14,832 nucleotides of DNA from Syntrophomonas sp. UBA4922 (GTDB lineage: Bacteria; Bacillota; Syntrophomonadia; Syntrophomonadales; Syntrophomonadaceae), in NCBI GenBank assembly GCA_002398825.1, contig DHBS01000017.1:103518-118349 (forward strand), given 5' to 3'. This document shows positions 6,036 through 13,524 of this stretch, piece by piece. The notes below the pieces were generated by a model, which was not told the origin of the DNA, did no database searches, and was given only the letters and a program-made list of their open reading frames with translations. Made by a program: the position numbers and the translations under genes. How positions within the stretch are numbered: the first letter of the stretch is position 1; each line of letters starts with the position of its first letter.

Positions 6036-7283
6036 ATGGCAGTAATCAGACCGTTTCGAGCGCTGCGGCCCATCCCGTCTTTAGTGGACCGGGTGGCTGC
6101 ACTGCCTTATGACGTGATGAGCAGTGCGGAAGCCAGAGAAATGGTACGCGACAACCCCTACTCATTCTTGCATGTTGATAAAGCGGAAATAGATTTGGAA
6201 GCCGGTATCGACCTCTATGATGAGCGGGTTTATGTCAAAGCCAGAAGCAATCTGGACAAAATGGCGGCTGAAGGGGTTTTTATTCAGGACCAAACCGCTC
6301 GTTTATATATTTACCGGCAGCAACGGGGGCAGCGCGCACAGACTGGTTTGGTGGCTTGTCTTTCCATAGACGACTACCTCAATGATATTATCAAAAAGCA
6401 TGAACTGACCCGGGCCGATAAGGAGCAGGACCGCATCCGCCATGTTGACAGCTGTGATGCGCAAACCGGGCCCATTTTCATTACCTATCGCAGCCAGGAG
6501 CAAATCAACGCGATAATTCAGGCCTGGATAAGTAGGCACCAGGCCCTTTATGATTTTGTATCCGAGGACGGTATTGGCCATACCGTGTGGAGCATCGACC
6601 ATGACGAAGTGATTCTGAGTCTGGTGGAGCTGTTCGCCCATATCGACAGGCTGTATATCGCCGACGGCCATCACCGTTCCGCTTCAGCGGTGCAGGTGGG
6701 CCTGCAGCGCAGAGCTGATAATCCCCATCATACTGGCCGGGAAGAATACAATTATTTTCTGGCCGTTATTTTCCCCGATCACGATCTCTACATAATGGAT
6801 TACAATCGCCTGGTTCGGGATTTAAACAATCACAGCCGGGAAGAGTTCTTAAGCCTCTTGGAAAAAGATTTTGAGGTTACTGCCTATTCCGGGCCGGGTC
6901 CTTACCAACCCCGGGCGCCCAAAACCTATGGCATGTTTCTGGAGGACAGCTGGTATATTCTAAAAGCCCGGCCGGGCACCTATGATGTCCTTGACCCGGT
7001 GGCGCGCCTGGATGTGTCTATATTGCAGAACAATCTCCTGGGGCCCATTCTGGGGATCACCAACCCCCGTACCGACAAACGCATCGATTTTGTTGGCGGG
7101 GCTCGCGGCCTGGAGGAGTTGGAAAGCAGGGTGGCCGATGACATGAAAATCGCTTTCGCCATGTACCCCACCACTATAGCCGATTTAATGGCCATTTCTG
7201 ATGCCGGTAAGATCATGCCCCCCAAGTCAACCTGGTTTGAACCCAAACTGCGCAGCGGCATATTTATCCACAAGCTGACCTAG
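6036..7283 (+). CDS. DUF1015 family protein
   Basis: This 415-residue protein has the complete DUF1015 (COG4198) pattern. It has an N-terminal IRPFRALRP and LPYDVMSSAEAREMV, then HVDKAEID. A central block beginning at H122 reads HELTRADKEQDRIRH, with CDAQTGPIFITY shortly after. The strongly conserved YIADGHHRSASA carries D210, H212, H213 and R214. C-terminal motifs include VARLDVSILQNN and FVGGARGLEEL. The conserved His/Asp/Arg residues suggest an enzyme, but no reaction is firmly known to me. The start at 6036 follows GAGGAGG at 6023-6029; an ATG slightly upstream overlaps that site. It is 25 bases after the aminotransferase gene and followed by a terminator. DUF1015 genes commonly neighbour serine-pathway genes in anaerobes, which suggests a linked metabolic step (inference). 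Confidence 0.9.
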   Translation: MAVIRPFRALRPIPSLVDRVAALPYDVMSSAEAREMVRDNPYSFLHVDKAEIDLEAGIDLYDERVYVKARSNLDKMAAEGVFIQDQTARLYIYRQQRGQRAQTGLVACLSIDDYLNDIIKKHELTRADKEQDRIRHVDSCDAQTGPIFITYRSQEQINAIIQAWISRHQALYDFVSEDGIGHTVWSIDHDEVILSLVELFAHIDRLYIADGHHRSASAVQVGLQRRADNPHHTGREEYNYFLAVIFPDHDLYIMDYNRLVRDLNNHSREEFLSLLEKDFEVTAYSGPGPYQPRAPKTYGMFLEDSWYILKARPGTYDVLDPVARLDVSILQNNLLGPILGITNPRTDKRIDFVGGARGLEELESRVADDMKIAFAMYPTTIADLMAISDAGKIMPPKSTWFEPKLRSGIFIHKLT

Positions 7284-7300
7284 GCAATTGACAGGCTTCA

Positions 7301-7330
7301 GGACCGGGGTTTTAACCCCGGTCCTTTATT
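7301..7330 (+). terminator. Intrinsic terminator of the aminotransferase-DUF1015 operon
   Basis: GGACCGGGG (7301-7309) pairs with CCCCGGTCC (7316-7324) around TTTTAA, followed by TTTATT. It begins 18 bases after the DUF1015 stop. The inner TT/AA can extend the stem to 11 bp. Confidence 0.85.
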
Positions 7331-7351
7331 CGGCTTTGGCACCGAATGCGG

Positions 7352-7380
7352 TTGTCATTGTTAAACAGGCAATATAGAAT
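7352..7380 (+). promoter_or_regulatory. Sigma-A promoter of the coiled-coil protein gene
   Basis: TTGTCA (7352-7357) and TAGAAT (7375-7380) are 17 bases apart, each matching 5 of 6 consensus positions. Transcription would start near 7387, about 30 bases upstream of the ATG. Confidence 0.7.
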
Positions 7381-7417
7381 GAAATCAACATGATCAATTG
7401 CTTGAGGAGGACGATTT

Positions 7418-7693
7418 ATGTTCAAGTTCAACAAGGAGAAATTAGAGGAACAGGCCAATAAGCTGGCGCAAAAATCAGGCAAACTTCTGGAAAGCGGAAA
7501 GTTGAAACTCAATATCTCTAATCTGGAGCGTGACATTACCCAACTCAAAACCGAATTGGGAGATAAGCTCTACGCCGCTTATCGCAACAATGCCAATGCC
7601 GAGGCCGAATTGATGGAAATCTGCCAGAAAATCGATACCCTATACCGACAAATCGATGAAATCAAACAGCAGATCGACAACCTGCAAGAATAG
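7418..7693 (+). CDS. Small coiled-coil protein of unknown function
   Basis: This 91-residue, highly charged protein has no Cys, signal peptide or membrane segment. Its sequence is mostly helical with heptad-like spacing. An N-terminal helix is rich in Lys and Gln (NKEKLEEQANKLAQKSGKLL). It is followed by two longer segments beginning LNISNLERDITQLKTELG and ICQKIDTLYRQIDEIKQQID. The pattern resembles the N-terminal coiled coils of small zinc-ribbon proteins common in Firmicutes, but no zinc ribbon follows. A strong GAGGAGG site lies at 7403-7409, in the same TTGAGGAGGAC context as the DUF1015 gene. It has its own promoter and lies between two terminator-like structures, so it is probably monocistronic. 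Function not recognised. Confidence 0.75.
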   Translation: MFKFNKEKLEEQANKLAQKSGKLLESGKLKLNISNLERDITQLKTELGDKLYAAYRNNANAEAELMEICQKIDTLYRQIDEIKQQIDNLQE

Positions 7694-7749
7694 CAATTCT
7701 GAACACCTCATACACCTTGCCGCAGAACCGGAGTTTATTCCTCATGGAT

Positions 7750-7818
7750 AAGCCGGCCGCCTTTTTGCCAGCCGTGGCGTCATCAGTCAGGGCGCAGCGC
7801 CAAGAGGGCGGCCGGCTT
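7750..7818. repeat. Long imperfect inverted repeat, 18-bp arms
   Basis: AAGCCGGCCGCC (7750-7761) and GGCGGCCGGCTT (7807-7818) are perfect complements. Allowing G-U pairs in RNA, the arms extend inward to 7767 and 7801, making an 18-bp stem around a 33-base interior. The interior itself has GGCG/CGCC complementarity. It lies 57 bases after the coiled-coil gene and about 110 before the next promoter. No U-run directly follows the 3' arm, so it is not a textbook terminator. It could be an intergenic repeat unit, an RNA-stabilising structure or part of a small RNA. Nothing else recognisable lies in the 299-base gap 7694-7992 apart from the downstream promoter. Confidence 0.7.
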
Positions 7819-7926
7819 TACGCCCTGCTGTCAGCCGCCTGCTTTTGTTAACATCTGTATATTCGTACTACGCAATATTTGTCAGGACCAATCTTCTGCC
7901 TGATTTGTCAATGCCGCTTAATACTA

Positions 7927-7955
7927 TTGCCTTTATATCTTGGCAGGCATATAAT
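7927..7955 (+). promoter_or_regulatory. Sigma-A promoter of the FAD/Fe-S oxidoreductase gene
   Basis: TTGCCT (7927-7932) and a perfect TATAAT (7950-7955) are 17 bases apart. The start near 7962 gives a leader of about 30 bases ending in a purine-rich AAGGGGGG site. Confidence 0.7.
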
Positions 7956-7992
7956 TGAATCAAGATACAATATACCCAAGGGGGGTAAGGTA

Positions 7993-10900
7993 ATGGAATT
8001 GACATCTCAACAAAGGCGGTATTTGCAGGATATTTTCGGTGATAGGATTAATTTTGAGAAGAGGGAACGGCAGCTTTATAGCTCTGATGTAGCGGCCCTG
8101 CCGGGCCTTCTGAGCGGTATGGCCGGCCATTCGGAACCGGCCGCCATAGTGCAGCCCCGGGATGAGGACGAACTGGTTCAAATAGCGGTATGGGCCCAGA
8201 ATAATAAAATCCCCTTGATAGCCCGCGGCAAGGCCACTTCGGGGTACGGAGGCACCGTGCCTTTTCAAGGCGGCATGGTAGTGGAGTTCAACCGCATGCG
8301 CAAGATCATGGCAATTGACACCGGGGCCTGCAGCATTAAGGTGCAGCCCGGTGCGGTGTGGGAGGATATTGACCGGAGGCTCAGAGAGCGGGGATTGACC
8401 TTGAAATCCTACCCCACCAGTTATCCCGCCTCAACTGCGGCCGGTTGGCTGGCAACCGGAGGGGCCGGAATTGGCAGCTATGAGGCCGGCTATTTCAGGG
8501 ACAGCGTTTTACAGGTGCGTCTGGTCCAACCTGACGGCGAGATAAAGGTTCTTTCAGGTGAAGATCTGGATCTGGTTGTTAACGCATCAGGCATCAGCGG
8601 CTTCATCAGCAGCATCGAGTTCAGGGTCATGCCCCTGGAAAAACTGGAGGTGCAGGCTTTTGCCTTTGATCAGGCCAGCGCTGCGGCTCAATTTATAGAA
8701 GCCCTATATGAAGAGCAGGTGCCTTTATGGTCGCTTAGTTTCAGTAATCCTGAAGCAGCCCGGTACCGCAACCGCATGCCGCTTAACCCCCACCATGGCC
8801 CGGGCCGGGATCGCCTTGAGGTTCCGGAACAATTCATCGTCCTGGCGGCCTATTGGCACTCCTCTTCAGCCCGGGAGCTGCTGGGCGACATGGCCGCTAA
8901 ACATGGCGGGGCATTATTAGATGATGAGACTGCCTTACACGAGTGGGAAAACCGCTTTAGCCCCATGAAAGCCAAGCGCCTGGGGCCTTCACTGATACCT
9001 GCTGAGGTGGTGGTGCCGGCCTCCGGGCTGGCGGCGGTTTTACACGGGCTGCAGCATAAGATCGCTCTTCCCCTGCTGCTGGAAGGCTTTGCGGTCAGGG
9101 GCAAAGAGTTGGTACTGTTAGGATTCATCCCCCACGATGAGCGCAAGCTGGGCTTTAATGCTGCTTTCGGACTTTCCCTGACCGTGCTTAAAATCGCCCT
9201 GCAAAACGGAGGCAGGCCTTATGGACTGGGAATGTACTTCTCCGCGTTCGCTCCGCAGCTGCTGGGTGTTCAGACCGTGGAATCGCTAAAAAGCATGAAA
9301 AAGCGAACCGACCCGGCGGGGATTATGAACCCCGGCAAGACCATCGATACAACCTTACTGGCCCGGGCGGTTCGCCAGGCTCTGTCCTGGGAGGGGGTCA
9401 TAACTGCCGTAGCCAACCGTTTTCCCGGTAATCCCCCGGCCGAGCATCCCCGGCCCCAATCGGGACTTCCTGCCGAAGTGGCCTGGTTGAGCTATACATG
9501 TTCTTCCTGCGGATACTGTGTGGACAGCTGCGACCAGTATTATGGGCGGGGATGGGAATCGCAATCACCGCGCGGCAAGTGGCGGCTGTTGAAAATGGTG
9601 GCCGAAGGCAAGACCAGGCTGACTCAGGCGGACGTTTCAACCTTTTTGGCCTGCACCACCTGTGAAACCTGCAACGCCAGGTGCCAATTGGAAATGCCCA
9701 TTGAACCCGCCTGGATGACACTGCGCGGACAGCTGGTTGAGGAAAAGGGATTTCATTCTCTGCCCGCCTTTCATATTATGGAAGCCAGTGCCCGTAAAGA
9801 GTGGAATATCTGGGCCCGCTATGCCAAGGACCGTGATGCCTGGCTGCCCGATGATCTTAGAAGCAAGATTAAAGACCGGGCGGAAATTGCCTACTTTCCC
9901 GGGTGTACCTCTGCATTTGTTGAGCAGGATGTGGCGCTTGCCACTGCCAGATTGCTGGATAAGGCCGGGATCGAGTTCACTTATTTGGGGAAAGAAGAGG
10001 CCTGCTGCGGGATACCCATGTTGATGGCCGGGCGCTGGGATGCTTGGGAAGCTATAATGGACCATAATATAGAATTGATGAAAAGCAAAGGCGTCAAAAC
10101 CATTGTTACCTCCTGCCCGGCCTGCCGCCTGGTGTGGGAGACTTACTATAAGCGCTGGATGTTAGACCGGGGAGAGCAATACCATTTTACCGCCAAACAT
10201 TACTCCGAGGTACTGGCGGAACAGATCGCTGCCGGCCGATTTGAAATACCTGAAACTTTAAAAGGGAGATTCACCTACCACGATCCCTGTCACATGGGGC
10301 GGGCCAGCGGTGTATACGAGGCACCCCGCCGGCTTATTCAGGCTATTCCCGGCATTGACTACCAGGAAATGGAGTTTAACCGTTCACAAGCCCACTGCTG
10401 CGGGTCGGTGATGACTCTGGTGGCTGACCCCGAGGCTGCCGCCCGCATCGGCCAGGTAAGGCTGAACGATGCCCAAAAGGTGCAGGCCCAAACCATAATC
10501 ACCGCCTGTCCGTGCTGCCGCTTTCAACTGCAGGTATCTGGCCGGGTTAACAACATGGATATTCAAGTACGCGATCTGGCTACGGTTGCAGCCCGGGCCT
10601 GCGGTTATGATATTCCCGACAGTGAAGCTGTGATGGAACGGGACTGGGTGCCTTTCGATATTATGATACGCATGTTAAACCCGCGGGGAATGGCGGATAT
10701 GATGGCCGAGATGATGGATGACCTGATTCAGGCCATGCCCGGTCCAATGGCGGGTATGATGAAGTGGCTGCGAAGCCGGAAACCGGCGCTAAAAAAACCT
10801 CTGATTGCAGCGATGAAGCCTGTGATGCCCAGGCTCTTTCCCATCCTGTTGCCGGGTATGCTGCCCAGGGTGATGCCTAAAATGCTGGAAATGGTCAAGG

Positions 10901-11070
10901 CCAAGGTGCCTATGCCCGACTTTATGGCCGAACAGATGCCGGACTTGATGCCACCGGCCATGGCCGACCTCATGCCCAAGATGCTGCCCGATATCATTCC
11001 TTATTTCATGCCCCATCTGGAGTCTTACTTGCAGGCAGAAAACAAGCCAGAGGTTGTTCTGTCCCGCTAA
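7993..11070 (+). CDS. Fused FAD-linked oxidase/Fe-S/CCG-domain oxidoreductase (GlcD-GlcF type) with a Met/Pro-rich tail
   Basis: This 1025-residue protein joins what are often separate GlcD- and GlcF-like subunits. Residues about 54-220 are a PCMH-type FAD-binding domain (IARGKATSGYGGTVPF, WLATGGAGIGSYEAGYFRD). An FAD-oxidase C domain ends with DPAGIMNPGK near 440-449. A dicluster ferredoxin domain follows: C503-x2-C506-x2-C509-x3-C513 and C554-x2-C557-x2-C560-x3-C564. Two CCG domains come next, with C638, C671-C672-G673 and C708/C711, then C766, C802-C803-G804 and C839/C841/C842. Residues 891-1025 form an unusual Met/Pro-rich tail. The start at 7993 follows the purine-rich site; upstream in-frame codons precede the promoter. 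Relatives oxidise 2-hydroxyacids or pass electrons to quinone or other carriers. The substrate is unknown. Nearby acyl-CoA genes suggest a redox role in fatty or organic acid oxidation (inference). No signal peptide, so cytoplasmic or membrane-associated. Confidence 0.9.
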   Translation: MELTSQQRRYLQDIFGDRINFEKRERQLYSSDVAALPGLLSGMAGHSEPAAIVQPRDEDELVQIAVWAQNNKIPLIARGKATSGYGGTVPFQGGMVVEFNRMRKIMAIDTGACSIKVQPGAVWEDIDRRLRERGLTLKSYPTSYPASTAAGWLATGGAGIGSYEAGYFRDSVLQVRLVQPDGEIKVLSGEDLDLVVNASGISGFISSIEFRVMPLEKLEVQAFAFDQASAAAQFIEALYEEQVPLWSLSFSNPEAARYRNRMPLNPHHGPGRDRLEVPEQFIVLAAYWHSSSARELLGDMAAKHGGALLDDETALHEWENRFSPMKAKRLGPSLIPAEVVVPASGLAAVLHGLQHKIALPLLLEGFAVRGKELVLLGFIPHDERKLGFNAAFGLSLTVLKIALQNGGRPYGLGMYFSAFAPQLLGVQTVESLKSMKKRTDPAGIMNPGKTIDTTLLARAVRQALSWEGVITAVANRFPGNPPAEHPRPQSGLPAEVAWLSYTCSSCGYCVDSCDQYYGRGWESQSPRGKWRLLKMVAEGKTRLTQADVSTFLACTTCETCNARCQLEMPIEPAWMTLRGQLVEEKGFHSLPAFHIMEASARKEWNIWARYAKDRDAWLPDDLRSKIKDRAEIAYFPGCTSAFVEQDVALATARLLDKAGIEFTYLGKEEACCGIPMLMAGRWDAWEAIMDHNIELMKSKGVKTIVTSCPACRLVWETYYKRWMLDRGEQYHFTAKHYSEVLAEQIAAGRFEIPETLKGRFTYHDPCHMGRASGVYEAPRRLIQAIPGIDYQEMEFNRSQAHCCGSVMTLVADPEAAARIGQVRLNDAQKVQAQTIITACPCCRFQLQVSGRVNNMDIQVRDLATVAARACGYDIPDSEAVMERDWVPFDIMIRMLNPRGMADMMAEMMDDLIQAMPGPMAGMMKWLRSRKPALKKPLIAAMKPVMPRLFPILLPGMLPRVMPKMLEMVKAKVPMPDFMAEQMPDLMPPAMADLMPKMLPDIIPYFMPHLESYLQAENKPEVVLSR

Positions 11071-11082
11071 AATAAGAGAGCT

Positions 11083-11111
11083 CAGGGGGTGAGGTATTCA
11101 CCCCCTGTTTG
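11083..11111 (+). terminator. Intrinsic terminator of the oxidoreductase gene
   Basis: CAGGGGGTGA (11083-11092) pairs perfectly with TCACCCCCTG (11098-11107) around a 5-base loop and is followed by a short T-run. It starts 12 bases after the stop codon and separates this gene from the thiolase-like gene. Confidence 0.8.
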
Positions 11112-11254
11112 ATCCTCTGGCCCTTTCTTAAATCCTTCTGAAAATGCACGGCAGTACCGGGCAAATGCTTATCCCTCAGGCCGTGCCGCAGTGCAGAAAA
11201 TGCGCCGGTATGTGTTTAGACAAGCTGCCCGGCATGCGGTATCATGGGAAAAGG

Positions 11255-11262
11255 AAAGGAGG
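11255..11262 (+). promoter_or_regulatory. Ribosome binding site that selects a TTG start
   Basis: AAAGGAGG lies 8 bases before TTG at 11271. The in-frame ATG at 11244 lies upstream of this site and has no site of its own, so TTG is the better start. No convincing promoter was found in 11112-11254. Confidence 0.7.
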
Positions 11263-11270
11263 CTTGGGTA

Positions 11271-12446
11271 TTGAAAAAGAAGCGTGCCTTAATTACCGGG
11301 ATTTCTGAATTGGCTCCGCATAAAACCGCATATGGACAAAAGACCCTGGCCTTGCTGGCTGAATCCAGCCGTTTGGCGATTGAGGATGCGGGCCTTCAAA
11401 AACGCGATATAGATGGGCTCCTGGTCACTCCTCCCAGCGAAGACAGCGCTTTTATGTGGCCGGCCCAGGTAGCCGAGTATTTGCAGATTAAACCGGTTTT
11501 TCTCAATATGGTGGAATTGGGGGGAGCCAGTGCGGCTGGAGCTGTAGCCCGGGCGGCCATGCTGGTTGAAGCAGGCATATGCGATAATTGTCTGTGCCTG
11601 AGCGGCGGGGTTTGGGACAGCCAGGTCTTTAATACCCTTGAGGGCAAAATGTCAGTGATGTCCCAGGCGGAAATAGATTTTGAATTGCCTTATCTGCCCA
11701 TGGGATTCAATACCGGATATGCTTTAATCGCGCGCCGGCATATGCATCTCTACGGTACTACCCCTGAGCAAATGGCCAAAATTGCCGTGGATCAGCGCTT
11801 TAATGCCCTGCACAATCCCCTGGCTCTATTCAACCAGGCTCCGCTCACCATCGAAGAGGTATTACAGTCGCTGCTTATTACCGACCCCCTGCATCTCCTG
11901 GAGATAGTCCGCCCCTGCAGCGGTGCCGCGGCAGCGGTTGTCAGCCGGGCCAGCAGCGATATGAATACGCACCGCAGTGTTAGTGTTCTGGGTTGGGGAG
12001 AGGCCTGCACGCATAATTCCATTGTGTATTCGGAGGAGATAACTATCAGCCCGGTGAAGGAATCGGCCCAGCGGGCCTTTGCCATGGCTGAATGCGGCCC
12101 TGCAGACATTGATCTGGTTTCACTCTATGATTGTTATCCCATCACAGTACTGATCACTTTGGAAGACGCCGGCTTCTGCGCCAAGGGCGAAGGGGGCTCG
12201 TTTGTAGCCCGGCACAATCTGACATATCAGGGCGATTTTCCATGCAACACCCATGGAGGCCAGCTTTCCATGGGGCAGCCTTCATTTGCCGGGGGTATGT
12301 CGCATATTATCGAGGCAGTTCGCCAATTGCGGGGGGAGGCCGGGATACGCCAGGTTCCCCAAAACCGCCTGGCCTTTGTAAACGGCAATGGCGGTGTGAT
12401 GAGTACGGAGAGCAGCCTGGTGTTAGGGAGGACGGAGCATGTGTGA
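11271..12446 (+). CDS. Thiolase-like protein (SCP-x/DUF35-associated family) with altered catalytic positions
   Basis: This 391-residue protein (from the TTG) is of full thiolase length and resembles SCP-x-type thiolases that pair with DUF35 proteins. The N-terminus RALITGISELAPHKTAYGQK, the motif VSLYDCYPITVLITLEDAGF (residues 283-302) and GDFPCNTHGGQLSMGQPSF (321-339) are typical. At the position of the nucleophilic Cys it reads VELGGASAAGAVARAA, which aligns Ser87 with the Cys of a normal A-C-A-S-G motif. The usual GHP histidine is Gln336 (GQP), and the C-terminal Cys motif is VNGNGG. It may therefore not do ordinary thiolysis. Family members of this kind are often annotated acetyl-CoA acetyltransferase. 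It overlaps the following DUF35 gene by 8 bases, implying a complex, as known for archaeal thiolase/HMG-CoA synthase/DUF35 and for BbsAB. Confidence 0.82.
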   Translation: MKKKRALITGISELAPHKTAYGQKTLALLAESSRLAIEDAGLQKRDIDGLLVTPPSEDSAFMWPAQVAEYLQIKPVFLNMVELGGASAAGAVARAAMLVEAGICDNCLCLSGGVWDSQVFNTLEGKMSVMSQAEIDFELPYLPMGFNTGYALIARRHMHLYGTTPEQMAKIAVDQRFNALHNPLALFNQAPLTIEEVLQSLLITDPLHLLEIVRPCSGAAAAVVSRASSDMNTHRSVSVLGWGEACTHNSIVYSEEITISPVKESAQRAFAMAECGPADIDLVSLYDCYPITVLITLEDAGFCAKGEGGSFVARHNLTYQGDFPCNTHGGQLSMGQPSFAGGMSHIIEAVRQLRGEAGIRQVPQNRLAFVNGNGGVMSTESSLVLGRTEHV

Positions 12447-12831
12447 TGATCAAACCCGAATTTACTATCAGCATTTGAAACAGGGAGAATTATGGCTGCA
12501 ATACTGTTTAAACTGTCAGGAGCATACTTTTTACCCTCGCAGTCATTGCCCGGGGTGTTTGGACCAGCAACTGGAGTGGAGAAAAAGCCAGGGACAGGGC
12601 AGGGTGTACAGCTACAGCATCATTCACGTACAGAGCCTGGCAGATGACGATGTTCCTTATATCTATAGCCTGGTCACCCTGGATGAGGGGGTTCGTCTGG
12701 CTACCCGCATAGTCGATTGCAGCCCGGAAGCGGTTCATGTGGATATGGGGGTTGAAATGGTGGTAAGAGCGATAAACGGTCAGCTTATGCCGGTATTTAA
12801 GCCCGTTGCCGGTCTTAAAAGCCAGGCCTGA
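12439..12831 (+). CDS. DUF35 protein (rubredoxin-like zinc ribbon plus OB fold)
   Basis: This 130-residue protein has the usual DUF35 layout. A helical N-terminus (YYQHLKQGELWLQYC) leads into a zinc ribbon C23-x2-C26...C37-x2-C40. An OB fold follows from about residue 44, with GQGRVYSYSIIHVQS and PYIYSLVTLDEGVRLATRIV. Family members bind acyl-CoA substrates or bridge acyl-CoA enzymes; in archaea they form a channelling complex between thiolase and HMG-CoA synthase. The ATG overlaps the thiolase-like stop by 8 bases (12439-12446), which points to translational coupling and a stable partnership. A GGGAGG-like site lies inside the upstream gene. Assignment is secure; the specific acyl substrate is unknown. 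Confidence 0.92.
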   Translation: MCDDQTRIYYQHLKQGELWLQYCLNCQEHTFYPRSHCPGCLDQQLEWRKSQGQGRVYSYSIIHVQSLADDDVPYIYSLVTLDEGVRLATRIVDCSPEAVHVDMGVEMVVRAINGQLMPVFKPVAGLKSQA

Positions 12832-12881
12832 TCAAGCCTGTTGCGTAATCTCAACCCGATAAATATTTTGCGTCCACATTA

Positions 12882-12890
12882 TGTTATAAT
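12882..12890 (+). promoter_or_regulatory. Extended -10 promoter of the MarR gene
   Basis: TGTTATAAT (12882-12890) is a perfect extended -10, about 33 bases before the ATG. No good -35 is placed 17 bases upstream. The AT-rich stretch just after it, up to about 12905, is where an autoregulating MarR dimer might bind, but I could not define a clear palindrome. Confidence 0.5.
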
Positions 12891-12922
12891 CAATACTATA
12901 TAGCGATTTAAGGAGTAATTTA

Positions 12923-13339
12923 ATGGAATTAGAACAATGCGTGAATTTTGTGTTGACTAAAGCTCAGAACGCAGTACAGCAGCTATTTAAAGCTGAACTG
13001 GCACCGTATGGCGTGACCCCGGGTCAATATGCAGTATTAAAGTGTCTCTGGGACGAAAATGGCCAGACTGCCAAGCAGCTATCCGAACGGCTCTATCTGG
13101 ACGGATCCACTGTGACCGGTATACTGGACCGGATGGAAAACAAGTCCCTGATCAGCCGCCAGCCCGATCCCAAGGATCGCAGGGCTGTACGGGTTATGTT
13201 GACCGAACAGGGCCGGGCCCTGAACGAACCGGTCAATGCCGCTATCGAACGGGCCAACAAGAAGGCTCTGGAGAGACTGGAACCCCAGGAGTCGGCCTTT
13301 CTTAAGAAATTGCTGGAAGAGCTGAATCACGGTTCATAA
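12923..13339 (+). CDS. MarR-family transcriptional regulator
   Basis: This 138-residue protein has the MarR winged-helix fold. N-terminal dimerisation helices are followed by LAPYGVTPGQYAVLKCLWDE (residues 26-46). The recognition region is TAKQLSERLYLDGSTVTGIL, and the wing is marked by DRMENKSLISRQPDPKDRRA and then VRVMLTEQG. The C-terminal helix completes the dimer interface. An AAGGAG site lies about 9 bases before the ATG. It sits between the thiolase-like/DUF35 genes and the acyl-CoA dehydrogenase gene in the same orientation. MarR proteins usually repress their own and neighbouring genes and respond to small acids or acyl compounds. Control of the flanking acyl-CoA genes is likely but inferred. 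Confidence 0.93.
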   Translation: MELEQCVNFVLTKAQNAVQQLFKAELAPYGVTPGQYAVLKCLWDENGQTAKQLSERLYLDGSTVTGILDRMENKSLISRQPDPKDRRAVRVMLTEQGRALNEPVNAAIERANKKALERLEPQESAFLKKLLEELNHGS

Positions 13340-13428
13340 CTTACCTTAATTTCCTGTCATGGTATGATCCATACACAGCACTCATTTTTAGCAGACTAGA
13401 TTTTATTCGACATTATCAGACCTGCAGC

Positions 13429-13449
13429 CAGGAAATGGCAAGATTCCTG
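13429..13449. promoter_or_regulatory. Candidate operator upstream of the acyl-CoA dehydrogenase promoter
   Basis: CAGGAA (13429-13434) and TTCCTG (13444-13449) form an inverted repeat with a 9-base spacer, about 25 bases upstream of the -35 element. A second small dyad, GTATG-ATC-CATAC, lies at 13362-13374. Either could bind a dimeric regulator such as the neighbouring MarR. No matching site was seen at the MarR promoter. Confidence 0.3.
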
Positions 13450-13474
13450 CAATACTTTGCATACAAATATATGA

Positions 13475-13504
13475 TTGACAAAGCATTTGCCTGTTTTATA
13501 CAAT
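13475..13504 (+). promoter_or_regulatory. Sigma-A promoter of the acyl-CoA dehydrogenase gene
   Basis: A perfect TTGACA (13475-13480) and TACAAT (13499-13504) are 18 bases apart. The start near 13511 leaves a leader of about 70 bases that contains the hairpin at 13525-13550. Confidence 0.7.
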
Positions 13505-13524
13505 TCAGTTACGACGGGATATTG

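Noticed and set aside
7879..7992. Upstream extension of the oxidoreductase frame
   Set aside because: It runs through the TTGCCT/TATAAT promoter and is followed by a strong ribosome site before the ATG at 7993.
10728..11016. His-rich antisense frames opposite the oxidoreductase tail, looking like a metal-binding protein
   Set aside because: The His codons (CAT) are simply the complement of the dense ATG codons of the Met-rich tail. They lack a ribosome site and lie fully inside a strong gene.
11165..11308. 47-codon frame with a C-x2-C-x3-C motif (PQCRKCAGMCLDKL) before and into the thiolase-like gene
   Set aside because: No ribosome site, overlaps the start region of the thiolase-like gene in another frame, and no family recognised. 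The Cys motif is short enough to be chance.
12823..12840. CAGGC/GCCTG hairpin at the end of the DUF35 gene as a terminator
   Set aside because: The stem is only 5 bp, overlaps the stop codon region and has no following T-run.
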